A stretch of 64,000 nt of DNA from Salinimicrobium nanhaiense (GTDB lineage: Bacteria > Bacteroidota > Bacteroidia > Flavobacteriales > Flavobacteriaceae): assembly GCA_012038135.1 (NCBI GenBank), contig JAAVJQ010000002.1, positions 275,135 through 339,134 of the forward strand, written 5' to 3'. The number at the start of each line of letters is the position of its first letter. Positions within the stretch are counted from its first letter, which is position 1. Of the stretch, positions 39,033-49,371 are shown one piece after another. Position numbers and translations under genes: made by a program. The notes beneath the pieces were generated by a model. The model did no database searches. It worked only from the letters and a program-made list of their open reading frames with translations, and had not been told where the DNA came from.

Positions 39033-40282
39033 TAAAGTTTATAGGTAAGACCCAATCCTGCGATAAAGGTGCTTGAATTATAAGTTCCACTAAAGGGCAC
39101 CTGCTGCCCATTTTCCATATAATAGTCATAAGAGGCATCAACCTCGTCAAATCTAAGATAGGCGAAAGATGCATCTATAGCCAGTTTAGAGGTCACGTCA
39201 AGGGAAAGCCCTCCGGTAAAGCCCATAGAATCGTTTCTTGGCGTTTCGGGCGCAAAATATCCATCCTGCACAGGTGATTCATCAAAGTAGTATCCGGCGC
39301 GAAGTGTCAATACATCTGTCGCAATATATTGTGCCCCAAATCTCCAGGTGCTGGAATCTTCGTAGTTTCTCGGGTTCTGGGAATCGGGAATATTAGGATC
39401 TGCAAAATCGATATCAAGGGATTCATATACTCCCCAATAGGTGCGATTATAATCAAAGGCAAGCAGCCATTTTTCGTTTAGCTCGTAAGAAAGCCCCACA
39501 GTAAGTTCGGCGGGAAGAGGAAGCGAAGCATCAAAAGTGGTATCGCTGAAAGGTGCAAGCGGGGTATTGGGAATATTCTGGAAATCGGCATCTGCATCTT
39601 CGGCCTCCATAATGATCTCTGAACGGTAATTCACCCCTATTCTTAGTTTATCTGTAGGCGTAATCATAGTACTTAAAGACCAGCCCCATTCAGTCACTCC
39701 CGAAGCATCTATCGTCACATTAGAACGGTTGCCTTCAATATCTGTAAGCGTGCGATTAAGATTCCTGTTGTAATTCACAGATCCGGTTACGTATATAGGA
39801 CCCCCACCAAAGCTCAGCCAATCTGTAGCCTTTACAGAAACCACGGGTTGGATGTAAATAGCCTGTAAATCAATGTTGTTAATGAGGTGAGAACCCGCCC
39901 AATCGTCTTCCCATTCTACTGTGCTACCATAGGGAGTATAGACACTAAGTCCCACCGAAAGCCAGTCCTTAAGTTTGTAGGCAATGTTAAAGTAAAAAGG
40001 TGTTCCCACCGGATTATCGGTTCTAAATATCTCCCCGGTATCTTCATTCTGCCAGGCAACATCAGAAAAAATAGCACTGGCTCCGGCCGAAATTGTCAAT
40101 TGGTTTTCAAGGTAAACAAGACCCGATGGGTTAAAGAAGCCTAACTCGGCACTATTTACAACGGCAACCCCCGTATGTCCCATGGCTAATGCCCGCTGCC
40201 CTTGTACAGCTACGCGATAACCGCCGGCATAAGTTACGGCACTTGCAAGCGCAAACACCATTAGTAATAAAATTTTTCTCAT
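39032..40282 (-). CDS. OmpP1/FadL-type outer membrane porin
   Basis: 416 residues with a signal peptide (MRKILLLMVFALASAVTYA). It continues with GYRVAVQGQRALAMGHTGVA and FFNPSGLVYLE, the hallmark of FadL hatch regions, and many alternating beta strands ending in an aromatic-terminated strand (GLGLTYKL). Transports hydrophobic compounds such as fatty acids across the outer membrane. Coupled to the SGNH gene, so uptake plus ester hydrolysis of lipids is a sensible pairing (inference). Confidence 0.92.
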   Translation of the reverse strand: MRKILLLMVFALASAVTYAGGYRVAVQGQRALAMGHTGVAVVNSAELGFFNPSGLVYLENQLTISAGASAIFSDVAWQNEDTGEIFRTDNPVGTPFYFNIAYKLKDWLSVGLSVYTPYGSTVEWEDDWAGSHLINNIDLQAIYIQPVVSVKATDWLSFGGGPIYVTGSVNYNRNLNRTLTDIEGNRSNVTIDASGVTEWGWSLSTMITPTDKLRIGVNYRSEIIMEAEDADADFQNIPNTPLAPFSDTTFDASLPLPAELTVGLSYELNEKWLLAFDYNRTYWGVYESLDIDFADPNIPDSQNPRNYEDSSTWRFGAQYIATDVLTLRAGYYFDESPVQDGYFAPETPRNDSMGFTGGLSLDVTSKLAIDASFAYLRFDEVDASYDYYMENGQQVPFSGTYNSSTFIAGLGLTYKL

Positions 40283-40395
40283 AATAGATTGTGTAGATTA
40301 ATATAAAAGGATCAATGGCTCAAAAATAGCATAAAATGCATATTATGCAATATAAACATAATTTTATTGTGCGTGCATAATAAATTTTACGAAAG

Positions 40396-41157
40396 TTATA
40401 CAAAATTCATTACAGTTTCATAAAAAGCATCTTTATTTTCTGCGTGAACCCAATGCCCTGCTTCAGGAATGGATATGACGGTTGCCTGCGGAAAATGTTT
40501 TTCTATAAGAGCTTTATCTTCAGAAGTAATATAATTTGAGCGTTCTCCCTTTATAAACAGCGTAGGTTTATTGTAGGAATAATCGGCCGGAAGCCCGCTT
40601 CCTAACTCTTCCACCTGTGAAGCAAGTACTTCCAGGTTGAGCCGAAGCCCAAGTTTTTCTTTTGTCTTCCAGTAAAGGTTTTTAAGCAGGAACATCCTCA
40701 CCGCTTTTTCCTTCACGTATTGCGCTAACAATTTATCTGCATCTCCCCGGGAAGTTAAGGAGGCATTATCTATTGCCGAAAGTCCTTCGAGAATGGTTTG
40801 ATGGTGTGGGGGATAATATTTTGGAGCAATATCTACCACCACCAATTTTTCGATCAAATGCGGAAAAAGAGCAGCTGCAGTCATCGCAGTCTTGCCTCCC
40901 ATAGAATGCCCTATTAAAATAACATTTTTGAGGCGGTGAGTGTCGATATACTCCCTGGTGTCTTTTCCCAGCTCGAGATAATTGAAAGTGTCACTATGGG
41001 GGCTGCGCCCATGGTTTCTTTGGTCTATAAGATGCACCTGGAATCCTGCATCGGCAAAATCGTTCCCTAAAGTTTTCCAGTTGTCGCTCATCCCTAAGAA
41101 TCCGTGAAGGATAAGCATGGGACGGCCTTCGCCAAGTATTTGTGAGTGTAATTTCAT
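40396..41157 (-). CDS. Alpha/beta hydrolase (YbfF-type esterase)
   Basis: 253 residues. GHSMGGKTAM carries the Ser nucleophile, LILHGFLG gives the oxyanion hole, and GHWVH carries the His near the end. The start ATG overlaps the pdxJ stop by one base (TAATG), so it is coupled to pdxJ. Confidence 0.92.
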   Translation of the reverse strand: MKLHSQILGEGRPMLILHGFLGMSDNWKTLGNDFADAGFQVHLIDQRNHGRSPHSDTFNYLELGKDTREYIDTHRLKNVILIGHSMGGKTAMTAAALFPHLIEKLVVVDIAPKYYPPHHQTILEGLSAIDNASLTSRGDADKLLAQYVKEKAVRMFLLKNLYWKTKEKLGLRLNLEVLASQVEELGSGLPADYSYNKPTLFIKGERSNYITSEDKALIEKHFPQATVISIPEAGHWVHAENKDAFYETVMNFV

Positions 41158-41873
41158 TAGTCTCTAAGTAAACTGAGGTATTGGTTGATCACATATTCCA
41201 GCCCCTGATATAAGGATTCTGCTATTAAAGCATGTCCAATGGACACCTCCAGCAGCCCCGGAATTTTCTTTTTAAAGTACTCAATGTTTTCCAGAGAGAG
41301 GTCATGACCTGCGTTGATGCCGAGACCCAGCTTATTGGCCACTTCGGCACAATCAACATAAGGTTTTATACCTGCTTTGTTCCCTTTTGAGTACTGCCGG
41401 GCGTATTCTTCGGTATAAAGCTCAATACGATCTGTTCCTGTATGCACTGCCGCTTCCACCATTTTTGGATCGGGGTCAACAAAAATGGAAGTCCTTATTT
41501 TATTGCTTTTAAATTCGGCGATCACCTCCTGTAAAAAATCTTTATGCTTTATGGTATCCCAACCTGCGTTGGAGGTAATGGCATCCTCGGCATCGGGCAC
41601 CAGGGTCACCTGTTCAGGTTTTACCCTGAGCACCAGGTCTATGAACTTTTCTACCGGATTCCCTTCTATATTGAATTCGGTGGTCACCTCCGGCCGCAGG
41701 TCTAAAACATCCTGATATTTTATGTGTCTTTCATCGGGCCTTGGATGAACGGTAATCCCTTCGGCTCCAAATTTCTGAGCATCTTTTGCTACCCGAACCA
41801 CATTTGGCACATCTCCTCCCCGGCTGTTTCTAAGGGTAGCTATTTTATTAATATTTACGCTTAATTTCGTCAT
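41157..41873 (-). CDS. pdxJ: Pyridoxine 5'-phosphate synthase PdxJ
   Basis: 238 residues from ATG 41871-41873 ([18 protein letters not shown]...). A 48-residue upstream extension of the frame is not typical and is rejected. [26 protein letters not shown] and GINAGHDL are active-site segments. It condenses 1-deoxyxylulose-5-phosphate with aminoacetone phosphate in vitamin B6 synthesis. Confidence 0.97.
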   Translation of the reverse strand: MTKLSVNINKIATLRNSRGGDVPNVVRVAKDAQKFGAEGITVHPRPDERHIKYQDVLDLRPEVTTEFNIEGNPVEKFIDLVLRVKPEQVTLVPDAEDAITSNAGWDTIKHKDFLQEVIAEFKSNKIRTSIFVDPDPKMVEAAVHTGTDRIELYTEEYARQYSKGNKAGIKPYVDCAEVANKLGLGINAGHDLSLENIEYFKKKIPGLLEVSIGHALIAESLYQGLEYVINQYLSLLRD

Positions 41874-41961
41874 TTCTGGCTGGTCTTTTCCACAAAAATA
41901 CGAAGTTGAATAGGCAAAAAAATACTTTATTTTGACTAATTTGCAGAAAATGCCCGGGGCC

Positions 41962-42618
41962 ATGAACATCATTCCATATATTTTAAATGAGATACATATT
42001 CCGGATTTTGGCACCAAGATCGCCGAAGTCCTGGAGATCTTTAACCGAAATCCTTACTCCCACCTTCCTGTTACCAATGAAGGAATATATATGGGCAGCA
42101 TTCCTGTGGGAGATGCCAGGATGTTTGAACCGGATAAGAAGCTGGAAGAATTTCAGTACTCTCTGGAAGGATTCTACGTAAGGAAGACAGACAACTGGAT
42201 AGATGTTTTACACACTTTTTCAAAGAATGACTCCAATATAATGCCTGTACTTGATGCCGAAAATAATTTCATGGGTTACCTGGAATTGCAGGACATCATG
42301 AACATCTTTACAGAATCTCCTTTTTTAAACCACCCCGGCGGAATTCTTACTGTGGAAAAAGGCCGAAAAGATTATTCTTTTAGCGAGATCTGCCAGATCG
42401 TGGAATCTAACGGGGCACACGTATTAGGAGCTTTTATTTCGGGAATTGAGAACGACCGGGCACAGATCACCATTAAAACGGGAACTACTCCCTTTAACGC
42501 TCTTTTTCAAACCTTCAGGAGATACGGTTATGAGATCATTTCGCAACACGACGAGGATTCCTTTTCTTCCAACCTGGAAGACCGGTCGCGTTACCTGGAT
42601 AAATATTTAAATATTTAA
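41962..42618 (+). CDS. CBS-domain protein
   Basis: 218 residues from ATG 41962 ([16 protein letters not shown]...). An alternative ATG at 41950 gives four more residues. Two CBS motifs cover residues 15-120 ([17 protein letters not shown] and [20 protein letters not shown]), with an ACT-like C-terminal half. It likely binds adenosyl ligands and regulates a partner. Two nt before nadK, with which it is probably coupled. Confidence 0.88.
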   Translation: MNIIPYILNEIHIPDFGTKIAEVLEIFNRNPYSHLPVTNEGIYMGSIPVGDARMFEPDKKLEEFQYSLEGFYVRKTDNWIDVLHTFSKNDSNIMPVLDAENNFMGYLELQDIMNIFTESPFLNHPGGILTVEKGRKDYSFSEICQIVESNGAHVLGAFISGIENDRAQITIKTGTTPFNALFQTFRRYGYEIISQHDEDSFSSNLEDRSRYLDKYLNI

Positions 42619-42620
42619 GA

Positions 42621-43505
42621 ATGAAGGTTGGGATCTACGGGCAATTCTATCATGCAAATTCCGGCGTATACATAGAGGAACTTCTTAATGTGCTTGACGA
42701 AGAGAATGTGGAGGTCGCTATAGAAGAAAATTTTTTGCGACTTATTGATGAGAACAATGAGATCAAAAAGGATTTTCACCACTTCAAGACCTTTCAAAGG
42801 CTGGATGGCTCCTATGATGTATTTATAAGTGTAGGTGGTGACGGTACCATACTTCAATCTGTGAATTTTATACGTAATCGTGACATCCCCATCCTGGGAA
42901 TAAATACCGGAAGGCTGGGATTTTTAGCCACGGTGAACAAGGAAGATATAAGGCACACGATCAAGCTGCTGCTTAACAATGAATACAAGATCTCTCAACG
43001 CTCCCTCTTAAGTATAAGGGCAAATCCCAAGGTAGAAGAACTCTATGACAATCACTATGCTCTCAACGAGATCGCTGTAAGCCGCAAGAATACCACTTCC
43101 ATGATCACGATAGATACCTGGCTTGATGAAGAGTACCTCACTGCCTACTGGGCAGATGGGTTAATAGTTTCCACCCCTACAGGATCTACAGGATATTCTC
43201 TTAGTTGTGGCGGGCCGGTGGTCACTCCCGCAACCAAAGCTTTGGTAATCACTCCCATTGCGCCACATAATTTGAACGCGAGGCCGCTGGTGATCAAAGA
43301 CAATACGAAGATCACCTTAAAAGTCTCGGGCCGCGCAGAAGATTACCTCGTATCTATGGATTCGAGGATCGCCTCATTAAAGAACAACACGACGATCACC
43401 ATTCAAAAAGCATCCTTTAAATTAAAAATGGTAGAATTTACAGAAGACACCTTCCTAAAAACGCTTCGGAAAAAGCTGTTATGGGGAGAAGATAAGCGCA
43501 ATTAA
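42621..43505 (+). CDS. nadK: NAD kinase
   Basis: 294 residues. The phosphate-binding motif GGDGTIL and LGINTGRLGFLA, plus TPTGSTGYSLSCGGP, mark the ATP-NAD kinase family. Produces NADP. In the cluster CBS-nadK-porG-uppS-bamA-ompH. Confidence 0.97.
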   Translation: MKVGIYGQFYHANSGVYIEELLNVLDEENVEVAIEENFLRLIDENNEIKKDFHHFKTFQRLDGSYDVFISVGGDGTILQSVNFIRNRDIPILGINTGRLGFLATVNKEDIRHTIKLLLNNEYKISQRSLLSIRANPKVEELYDNHYALNEIAVSRKNTTSMITIDTWLDEEYLTAYWADGLIVSTPTGSTGYSLSCGGPVVTPATKALVITPIAPHNLNARPLVIKDNTKITLKVSGRAEDYLVSMDSRIASLKNNTTITIQKASFKLKMVEFTEDTFLKTLRKKLLWGEDKRN

Positions 43506-43580
43506 ACAATAAAAACTCCCGAAATCTGTTAATGCTTAGGTACAAACCTGCTCAAATTATTGTGGGGCAAACAATATTGT

Positions 43581-43588
43581 TATATTTG
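43581..43588 (+). promoter_or_regulatory. Possible porG -7 box (TATATTTG)
   Basis: TAnnTTTG match 18 nt before the porG ATG. A degenerate ATTG lies 18 nt upstream as a possible -33. It may drive porG and the uppS-bamA-ompH genes. Confidence 0.4.
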
Positions 43589-43605
43589 CAAACTTTTGAA
43601 AACCT

Positions 43606-44322
43606 ATGAGGTATCTTGTTGTAGTGGTTCTTATGGCATTATGTGCAAACAAGACATATTCCCAAAATTTTGAGATCGGTCCTTTTATAGGAGGTGCGAA
43701 TTACATTGGGGATGTGGGGAATACCACCTATATCAATCCAAATACTGTGGTTTTTGGAGGTCTATTAAAATGGAATCGAAGTGAACGGCATGCCTTCAGG
43801 TTTTCCCTGATGTATGCCAATCTTGAGGCAGATGATGCCAAATCCAACGAAGGCAGGAGACAGCAGAGAGGATACTCTTTTAAAAATACTATAGCTGAAG
43901 CTTCCCTGGGGCTGGAGTTCACCTTTTGGGAATGGGACCTACACTCCAACACCTACCAGTCAACCCCATATCTCTACACCGGGATAAGCTATTACTTTGC
44001 CAATCATTATATGCTAAAGAACCGTGCCTATACCAATCCTGCAAACAATGAATTACAGGAGGCCGGTAATAACTGGGAATTTTCGCTACCCCTGGTGTTT
44101 GGATATAAGCAAACCCTAAATAACTTTTTGGCTGCAGGAATTGAGATAGGCGCACGTTATACCTTTACAGATAACCTCGACGGGAGCCAGCCTTCTGAAG
44201 TAGATGGGGATTACAACCTCTGGAATTTCGGAAACAGCAATACCACAGACTGGTATGTATTCACAGGAATTTACCTCACCATCAACTTTGGAAGGGGATC
44301 TGACTGTTTCAACAAATATTAA
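43606..44322 (+). CDS. porG: PorG-like outer-membrane beta-barrel (DUF6089)
   Basis: 238 residues with a signal peptide (cleavage after KTYS, before Gln) and about eight beta strands, e.g. EIGPFIGGANYIGD and YLYTGISYYF. The DUF6089 family includes PorG of the Porphyromonas type IX secretion system, where it anchors the PorK-PorN ring. The same neighbour order (uppS, bamA, ompH, ompH) holds in Porphyromonas, supporting the call. The stop is 1 nt before uppS. Confidence 0.82.
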   Translation: MRYLVVVVLMALCANKTYSQNFEIGPFIGGANYIGDVGNTTYINPNTVVFGGLLKWNRSERHAFRFSLMYANLEADDAKSNEGRRQQRGYSFKNTIAEASLGLEFTFWEWDLHSNTYQSTPYLYTGISYYFANHYMLKNRAYTNPANNELQEAGNNWEFSLPLVFGYKQTLNNFLAAGIEIGARYTFTDNLDGSQPSEVDGDYNLWNFGNSNTTDWYVFTGIYLTINFGRGSDCFNKY

Positions 44323-44323
44323 T

Positions 44324-45064
44324 ATGGACTTTAAGGAAAAGATCGACCCTGCAAAACTACCCCGGCACATCGCCATCATCATGGATGGCAACGGCAGGTG
44401 GGCAAAAAAGCAGGGCCTGATGCGAATAAGAGGCCATGAAAAAGGCACTAAGGCCGTACGCGAAGTAGTAGAAGGCAGTGCCGAAATAGGTGTCAAAAAT
44501 CTGACTTTGTACGCCTTTTCTACAGAGAATTGGAACAGACCCAAGCTTGAAGTCGACACCCTGATGAGACTTCTTGTTTCTTCTCTTAAGAAAGAAATAA
44601 AGACCCTTCAGGAAAACGATATCAAGCTAAGCGCCATTGGCTGCCTGGACAATTTACCCGTAAAAGCTTTAAAGGAACTGCAAGAGGTGATCAAACAAAC
44701 TGCAGAAAATTCCCGCATGACCCTTACCCTTGCCCTAAGCTATGGCTCCCGTGAAGAACTTACCAGTATGGTAAAAGAAATTTCAGAAAAAGTGGCCGCC
44801 GGTGAGATTTCCGCAAAAGCTATTGATGAATCGGTTATAAATAAGCATCTTTACACCCGAAATTTACCCGACGTAGATCTCATGATCAGAACGAGCGGGG
44901 AACAACGTATAAGCAATTTCCTTTTGTGGCAAATGGCTTATGCAGAATTATATTTTTCAGAATTACTGTGGCCAGATTACAGGAAGAACGACCTATATGA
45001 AGCCATTTACAATTATCAAAACAGAGAACGAAGATTTGGAAAAACAAGTGAGCAACTTAGTTAG
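44324..45064 (+). CDS. uppS: Undecaprenyl diphosphate synthase (isoprenyl transferase)
   Basis: 246 residues from ATG 44324; 40 upstream codons are an overlap with porG and are rejected. HIAIIMDGNGRWAKKQG binds the diphosphate, with FSTENW, VDLMIRTSGEQR and NFLLWQMAYAELYF also conserved. It makes the C55 carrier lipid used for peptidoglycan and LPS. The bamA reading frame overlaps its end. Confidence 0.97.
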   Translation: MDFKEKIDPAKLPRHIAIIMDGNGRWAKKQGLMRIRGHEKGTKAVREVVEGSAEIGVKNLTLYAFSTENWNRPKLEVDTLMRLLVSSLKKEIKTLQENDIKLSAIGCLDNLPVKALKELQEVIKQTAENSRMTLTLALSYGSREELTSMVKEISEKVAAGEISAKAIDESVINKHLYTRNLPDVDLMIRTSGEQRISNFLLWQMAYAELYFSELLWPDYRKNDLYEAIYNYQNRERRFGKTSEQLS

Positions 45065-47732
45065 TGCCTTTACATCAAAGCATATTTTAGCACTTTTAGC
45101 CTTAAGCCTTTTTATAAACTTTACTTCAGCAGCACAGGACCTGCCTCTTGCAAACGGCAAAGAATATACTATAGGGGAGATCAATGTTACGGGCACAATT
45201 TCCTATAATGAACAAACTGTGATTGCCTATACCGGCCTTAAAAAAGGAGAAAAAATCTTCATTCCCGGAGACAGGATTTCCAAAGTTTTAAAGAAACTAT
45301 GGGATATAGGTCATTTTAGCGACATCAATATTTACGTGACCAGCATTGAAGGGGACGTTGCAAATCTGGAGCTGGAGATCCAGGAGGTACCTGCCCTGGC
45401 AAATGTGAGGATACAGGGCATAAAAAAGAAGAAGCAGGAAGAACTTATCAAAGAAAATAAACTCAATAAAGGGGTTAGGGTAACCGAGAATTTAGAAACC
45501 ACTACCAGAAATTATATCGAGAATACTTTTAGGGAAGACGGATATCTCAACACCAAAGTGGCCATTAACACAGTTCCTGTAGAAGATACTCTTAACACCA
45601 ACCTGGTGAATATGGTGATCAATGTAGATAAAGGGGAGCGCGTTAAGATCGAAGACATTGAGATTGTAGGAAATGATGCCCTTTCTGATCGTCGTCTTAG
45701 AAAAGCTATGAAAAAAACCAAAGAACAACGTTTACTTAGGTTTTGGAAGCGTTCAAAATTTATTCCTGAAGAATATGAGACCGATAAAGAAAATCTTCTT
45801 AACGTTTACAAAGAAAGAGGTTACCGGGATGCAAGAATACTCTCTGATTCTCTAATTCGTGTAGATGAAGATGATGTAGCCATTAGGTTAAAGGTTGAGG
45901 AAGGAAACCGCTACTACTTTGGAAATATTGAATTTATAGGAAATTCTGTTTATACCGATAGAGAATTGCAGCGCGTATTGGGCATTAGCAAAGGAGATGT
46001 TTATAACGGGGTATTACTGGAAAAGCAAATCGCCGATAACAGCAAACCCGACGCCAACGACCTTACCAATAAGTACCAGAACAACGGTTATTTATTCTCT
46101 AACATCAACCCTGTCGAAGTAAGAGTTTACAATGACACCATTGACTTCGAAATAAGAATAAGAGAGGGAAAAGTAGCTTACTTCGATGAAATCACTGTGG
46201 TAGGAAATGATAAGACCAAAGATCACGTGATCTACCGGGAATTGAGGACTAAGCCGGGACAGAAGTACAGTAAGGAAGCTGTAGTAAGAACAGTGAGAGA
46301 ACTGGGACAGCTTGGATTCTTTGATGCCGAAAATCTATCTCCAGATTTCAAGAATGTGGACCAGAACAGTGGAACTGTAGACCTTGAATATTCTGTAGTG
46401 GAAGCAGGCGCAAGCCAAATCGAATTGCAGGGAGGTTACGGCGGCGGCGGATTTGTTGGAACCCTGGGGCTTTCTTTCAACAACTTCTCTTTAAGCGGAC
46501 TTTTTGATAAGGAAGCGTACAAACCTTTACCAATGGGAGATGGGCAAACCCTTTCCCTTAGAGCCCAGGCAAGTACTTATTACCAAACCTACAGTTTGTC
46601 ATTTTCTGAACCCTGGTGGGGTGGAAAAAAACCGGTACGGCTTTCTACTTCCTTCCAACATACAGAACAATATCTTTATAATTACCGAACCAGAGAGGCA
46701 GATAGAGACAGTAAATTCTCCATTTCAGGAATTACGCTGGGGCTTGCAAAAAGGCTTACAGTACCAGATGATTTCTTTATCCTTTCAACTGCGGTATCCT
46801 TTCAACACTATAATTTAAAGAATTACAATACCGGGTTATTTACGTTTGGAGATGGATATTCCAACAATTTCGCCATAACCTTAGGTTTAACCAGGGATAA
46901 CACTTTTAGCAATCCCATCTTCCCTATGGGAGGTTCAAAATTTGAGGTAGTTGCAAAGGTTACCCCTCCTTATTCCCTGTTCAATGACGTTGACTACGCC
47001 AATCTTGCAGACCAGAGAGAATTCCAGTTGGAGAATGAATTTGGAGTGCTAAGCCAGGGAGGATATAACAGCCAGGGGCGTTTAGTACCTACCAGGCCTC
47101 TTAGACCGGGAGAAACTCCCATTGGAGATCCTGCAAAGATCGACCAGGAAAAGTACAAGTGGCTTGAATTCTACAAGATCAAGTTCAACGGAACATGGTA
47201 TAACACGCTTTACAATTTTGGAGGCAGCAACAGCATAGTGCTAAGGACTCACGCAGAATACGGGTTCCTTGGAGCTTACAATAATGATCGCGGGGTGCCT
47301 CCTTTTGAAAGATTCTATCTTGGAGGAGATGGGATGGGAACCTACAGCATGGATGGTCGTGAAGCCATTGCCATGAGAGGTTATCCTAACCAGTCCCTAA
47401 CTCCACTTGACCGTGGGGTGATGAGCCGGGAAACAGATAATGATGGAGCTACAATTTATAATAAGTATTCGTTGGAATTGAGATATCCCATCACCTTAAA
47501 ACCCACAGCATCTATTTTTGCACTTACCTTCCTGGAAGCAGGTGCATCTTATGACGGCTTCAGGGACTACAATCCTTTCCAGGTGAACCGGTCGGCCGGG
47601 GCAGGTTTACGTATTTTCATGCCTGCATTCGGATTATTGGGAATTGACTTTGGATATGGATTTGATCCGCTTCCGGGAGAGACCCAAAGAAATGGCTGGG
47701 AAACCCATTTTATTATTGGACAGCAGTTTTAA
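45048..47732 (+). CDS. bamA: Outer-membrane assembly factor BamA
   Basis: 894 residues from GTG 45048; an ATG at 44997 in frame gives 17 more residues but a poorer signal peptide. A signal peptide ends ...FINFTSA. Five POTRA-type repeats cover about residues 30-460, then the barrel domain with a conserved RGYPNQSLTP segment and a C-terminal F-ending strand (ETHFIIGQQF). It inserts outer-membrane barrels. Overlaps uppS by 17 nt; linked with the ompH chaperones below. Confidence 0.94.
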   Translation: MSNLVSAFTSKHILALLALSLFINFTSAAQDLPLANGKEYTIGEINVTGTISYNEQTVIAYTGLKKGEKIFIPGDRISKVLKKLWDIGHFSDINIYVTSIEGDVANLELEIQEVPALANVRIQGIKKKKQEELIKENKLNKGVRVTENLETTTRNYIENTFREDGYLNTKVAINTVPVEDTLNTNLVNMVINVDKGERVKIEDIEIVGNDALSDRRLRKAMKKTKEQRLLRFWKRSKFIPEEYETDKENLLNVYKERGYRDARILSDSLIRVDEDDVAIRLKVEEGNRYYFGNIEFIGNSVYTDRELQRVLGISKGDVYNGVLLEKQIADNSKPDANDLTNKYQNNGYLFSNINPVEVRVYNDTIDFEIRIREGKVAYFDEITVVGNDKTKDHVIYRELRTKPGQKYSKEAVVRTVRELGQLGFFDAENLSPDFKNVDQNSGTVDLEYSVVEAGASQIELQGGYGGGGFVGTLGLSFNNFSLSGLFDKEAYKPLPMGDGQTLSLRAQASTYYQTYSLSFSEPWWGGKKPVRLSTSFQHTEQYLYNYRTREADRDSKFSISGITLGLAKRLTVPDDFFILSTAVSFQHYNLKNYNTGLFTFGDGYSNNFAITLGLTRDNTFSNPIFPMGGSKFEVVAKVTPPYSLFNDVDYANLADQREFQLENEFGVLSQGGYNSQGRLVPTRPLRPGETPIGDPAKIDQEKYKWLEFYKIKFNGTWYNTLYNFGGSNSIVLRTHAEYGFLGAYNNDRGVPPFERFYLGGDGMGTYSMDGREAIAMRGYPNQSLTPLDRGVMSRETDNDGATIYNKYSLELRYPITLKPTASIFALTFLEAGASYDGFRDYNPFQVNRSAGAGLRIFMPAFGLLGIDFGYGFDPLPGETQRNGWETHFIIGQQF

Positions 47733-47776
47733 AAAAAGATTATTTGGCACGGTATTTTCTATAAACCACTTCGAGT

Positions 47777-48589
47777 ATGAAAAAGTCAATTCTTATCCTC
47801 GCTTTAGTAATGTTAACCGGTTTTGCGGTGCAGGCACAGCAAACGGTAAGAATTGGTTATGTGGATATGGAATATATCCTTGAGAATGTTCCGGAATATC
47901 AGGAAGCTTCGGCACAGCTGGAAAAGAAAGTACAGCAATGGAAGCAGGAGATAGAGAAGGAAATGACCAGGATAGAAAACATGAAGCAGGAACTGGCGAA
48001 CGAAAGGCCGCTTTTGACCAGCGAATTGATCGCCGACAGGGAAGATGAGATAAGATTTGAAGAAAAAAAGATCCTTGACTATCAACAAAAGCGATTTGGA
48101 CCTAATGGAGATTTGATCACTCAAAAAATGCAATTAATAAAGCCAATTCAGGATCAGGTTTTTGTAGCCGTGCAGGAGATCGCAAAGGCGAGAAATTACG
48201 ATCTTATTTTTGACAAGTCGGCAGATGTGGTCACCCTTTATGCTGCAGAAAGGCTTGACGTAAGCGACCAAGTCTTAAGAAGTATCACCAGGGCTTCAAA
48301 CAGGGAAGAATTGGAGACGCGACAGGAAAAGCGGGAGTTGATAAGAGCAGAATCAAAGACTGTTGAAGAAGACGCTGTACTTTCAGAAAGAGAGCAACTT
48401 CAGGAGCAGCGAAAGCAAGAAAGAGAAGCTTTACTGGAGGAGCGTCGCAAGACAAGGGATTCCATAAGAGCCGCAAAACAGGCAGAAGCTGAGCTTCGCA
48501 GGGCAGAAATTTTGAAGGAACGGGAAAGAAAGAAAGATTCCGTAGCCAAAGCACGCGAAGAGAAACAGAACAACAAAGAGAATAAATAG
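47777..48589 (+). CDS. OmpH/Skp-family chaperone with extended tail
   Basis: 270 residues. A signal peptide ends before QQTVRIGYVDMEYI. The OmpH/Skp core is a coiled-coil hand (IENMKQELANERPLLTS...) with the end segment KSADVVTLYAAERLDVS. The last ~90 residues form a charged Glu/Arg/Lys-rich extension not found in the second copy (REQLQEQRKQEREALLEERR). Holds unfolded outer-membrane proteins for BamA. Confidence 0.9.
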   Translation: MKKSILILALVMLTGFAVQAQQTVRIGYVDMEYILENVPEYQEASAQLEKKVQQWKQEIEKEMTRIENMKQELANERPLLTSELIADREDEIRFEEKKILDYQQKRFGPNGDLITQKMQLIKPIQDQVFVAVQEIAKARNYDLIFDKSADVVTLYAAERLDVSDQVLRSITRASNREELETRQEKRELIRAESKTVEEDAVLSEREQLQEQRKQEREALLEERRKTRDSIRAAKQAEAELRRAEILKERERKKDSVAKAREEKQNNKENK

Positions 48590-48648
48590 TTTATAAAAAT
48601 AAACCCTACAACAAGTAAATTCAACAATTAATAATCAATTTTAAAACA

Positions 48649-49158
48649 ATGAAACAATTCAAGACCCTTCTAATAGCTGTAGCTTTAATCCTGGGAGCAA
48701 CTTCTTTTGCCAATGCACAAACAAAAGTAGCTCATATCGCCACCCAGGAATTGATCGAACAAATGCCGTCATATAAAGCTGCAATGAATCAATTGGAAAA
48801 GCTTCAGAAGACTTACGATACAGAGATCAAAGACATGGTAACCGAAGCACAAAATACCATGAAGAGATATGAAGCCGAAGCACAAACTAAGACAGACGAA
48901 GAGAACCAAAAGAGAGCAACAGAGCTTCAGCAAACTCAAAGAACGATTGGGGAGTACCGTCAAAATGCAATGCAGCAACTTCAACAGAAAGAAATGGAGC
49001 TTCTAAAGCCTGTACTTGAAAAAGCCCGTACTACCATTCAAAAAGTAGCCCGCGCAAAAGGATATGACTACGTGCTTGACTCCACTACCGGAACAGGAGT
49101 GATCATGGCAGACGGTTATGACCTAATGCCAGATGTGAAGAAAGATCTTGGGATCTAA
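48649..49158 (+). CDS. OmpH/Skp-family periplasmic chaperone
   Basis: 169 residues, normal length. Signal peptide ending SFANA, then QTKVAHIATQELIEQMPSY and a coiled coil, ending DSTTGTGVIMADGYDLMPDV. It is the second of the two ompH genes after bamA; a terminator (49183-49215) follows. Confidence 0.93.
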   Translation: MKQFKTLLIAVALILGATSFANAQTKVAHIATQELIEQMPSYKAAMNQLEKLQKTYDTEIKDMVTEAQNTMKRYEAEAQTKTDEENQKRATELQQTQRTIGEYRQNAMQQLQQKEMELLKPVLEKARTTIQKVARAKGYDYVLDSTTGTGVIMADGYDLMPDVKKDLGI

Positions 49159-49182
49159 TTTTTTCGCAAAATAAAATTTAAG

Positions 49183-49258
49183 AAACTGCGCTTCATTGAG
49201 GCGCAGTTTTTATTTTTACAGGAATGAGTAAAGACAGTCCTAAGTATTTTCGATTCGG
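49183..49258 (+). repeat. Left direct repeat: ompH terminator plus duplicated murI start
   Basis: An AAACTGCGC/GCGCAGTTT terminator and then a copy of the murI start (ATGAGTAAAGACAGTCCT...). The remnant frame stops after 15 codons (MSKDSPKYFRFGIRP). It matches 50064-50142 with a handful of differences, so ompH-3'/murI-5' sequence was duplicated on both sides of the MntA-HepT module. Confidence 0.85.
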
Positions 49259-49371
49259 AATTAGACCTTAAATGTATCCTTTCTCTTTCTGTATTAGAGT
49301 AGCATGAAGGTTTAATCGGAAGGCTTAGAGAAGTATCATTTAATTCTGCCCGGAAATGATTATCTTGTATT

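Noticed and set aside
41874..42017. 48-residue N-terminal extension of PdxJ
   Set aside because: Not found in the family; the ATG at 41871-41873 starts exactly at the conserved MTKLSVNIN segment, and the extension crosses the divergent CBS gene start.
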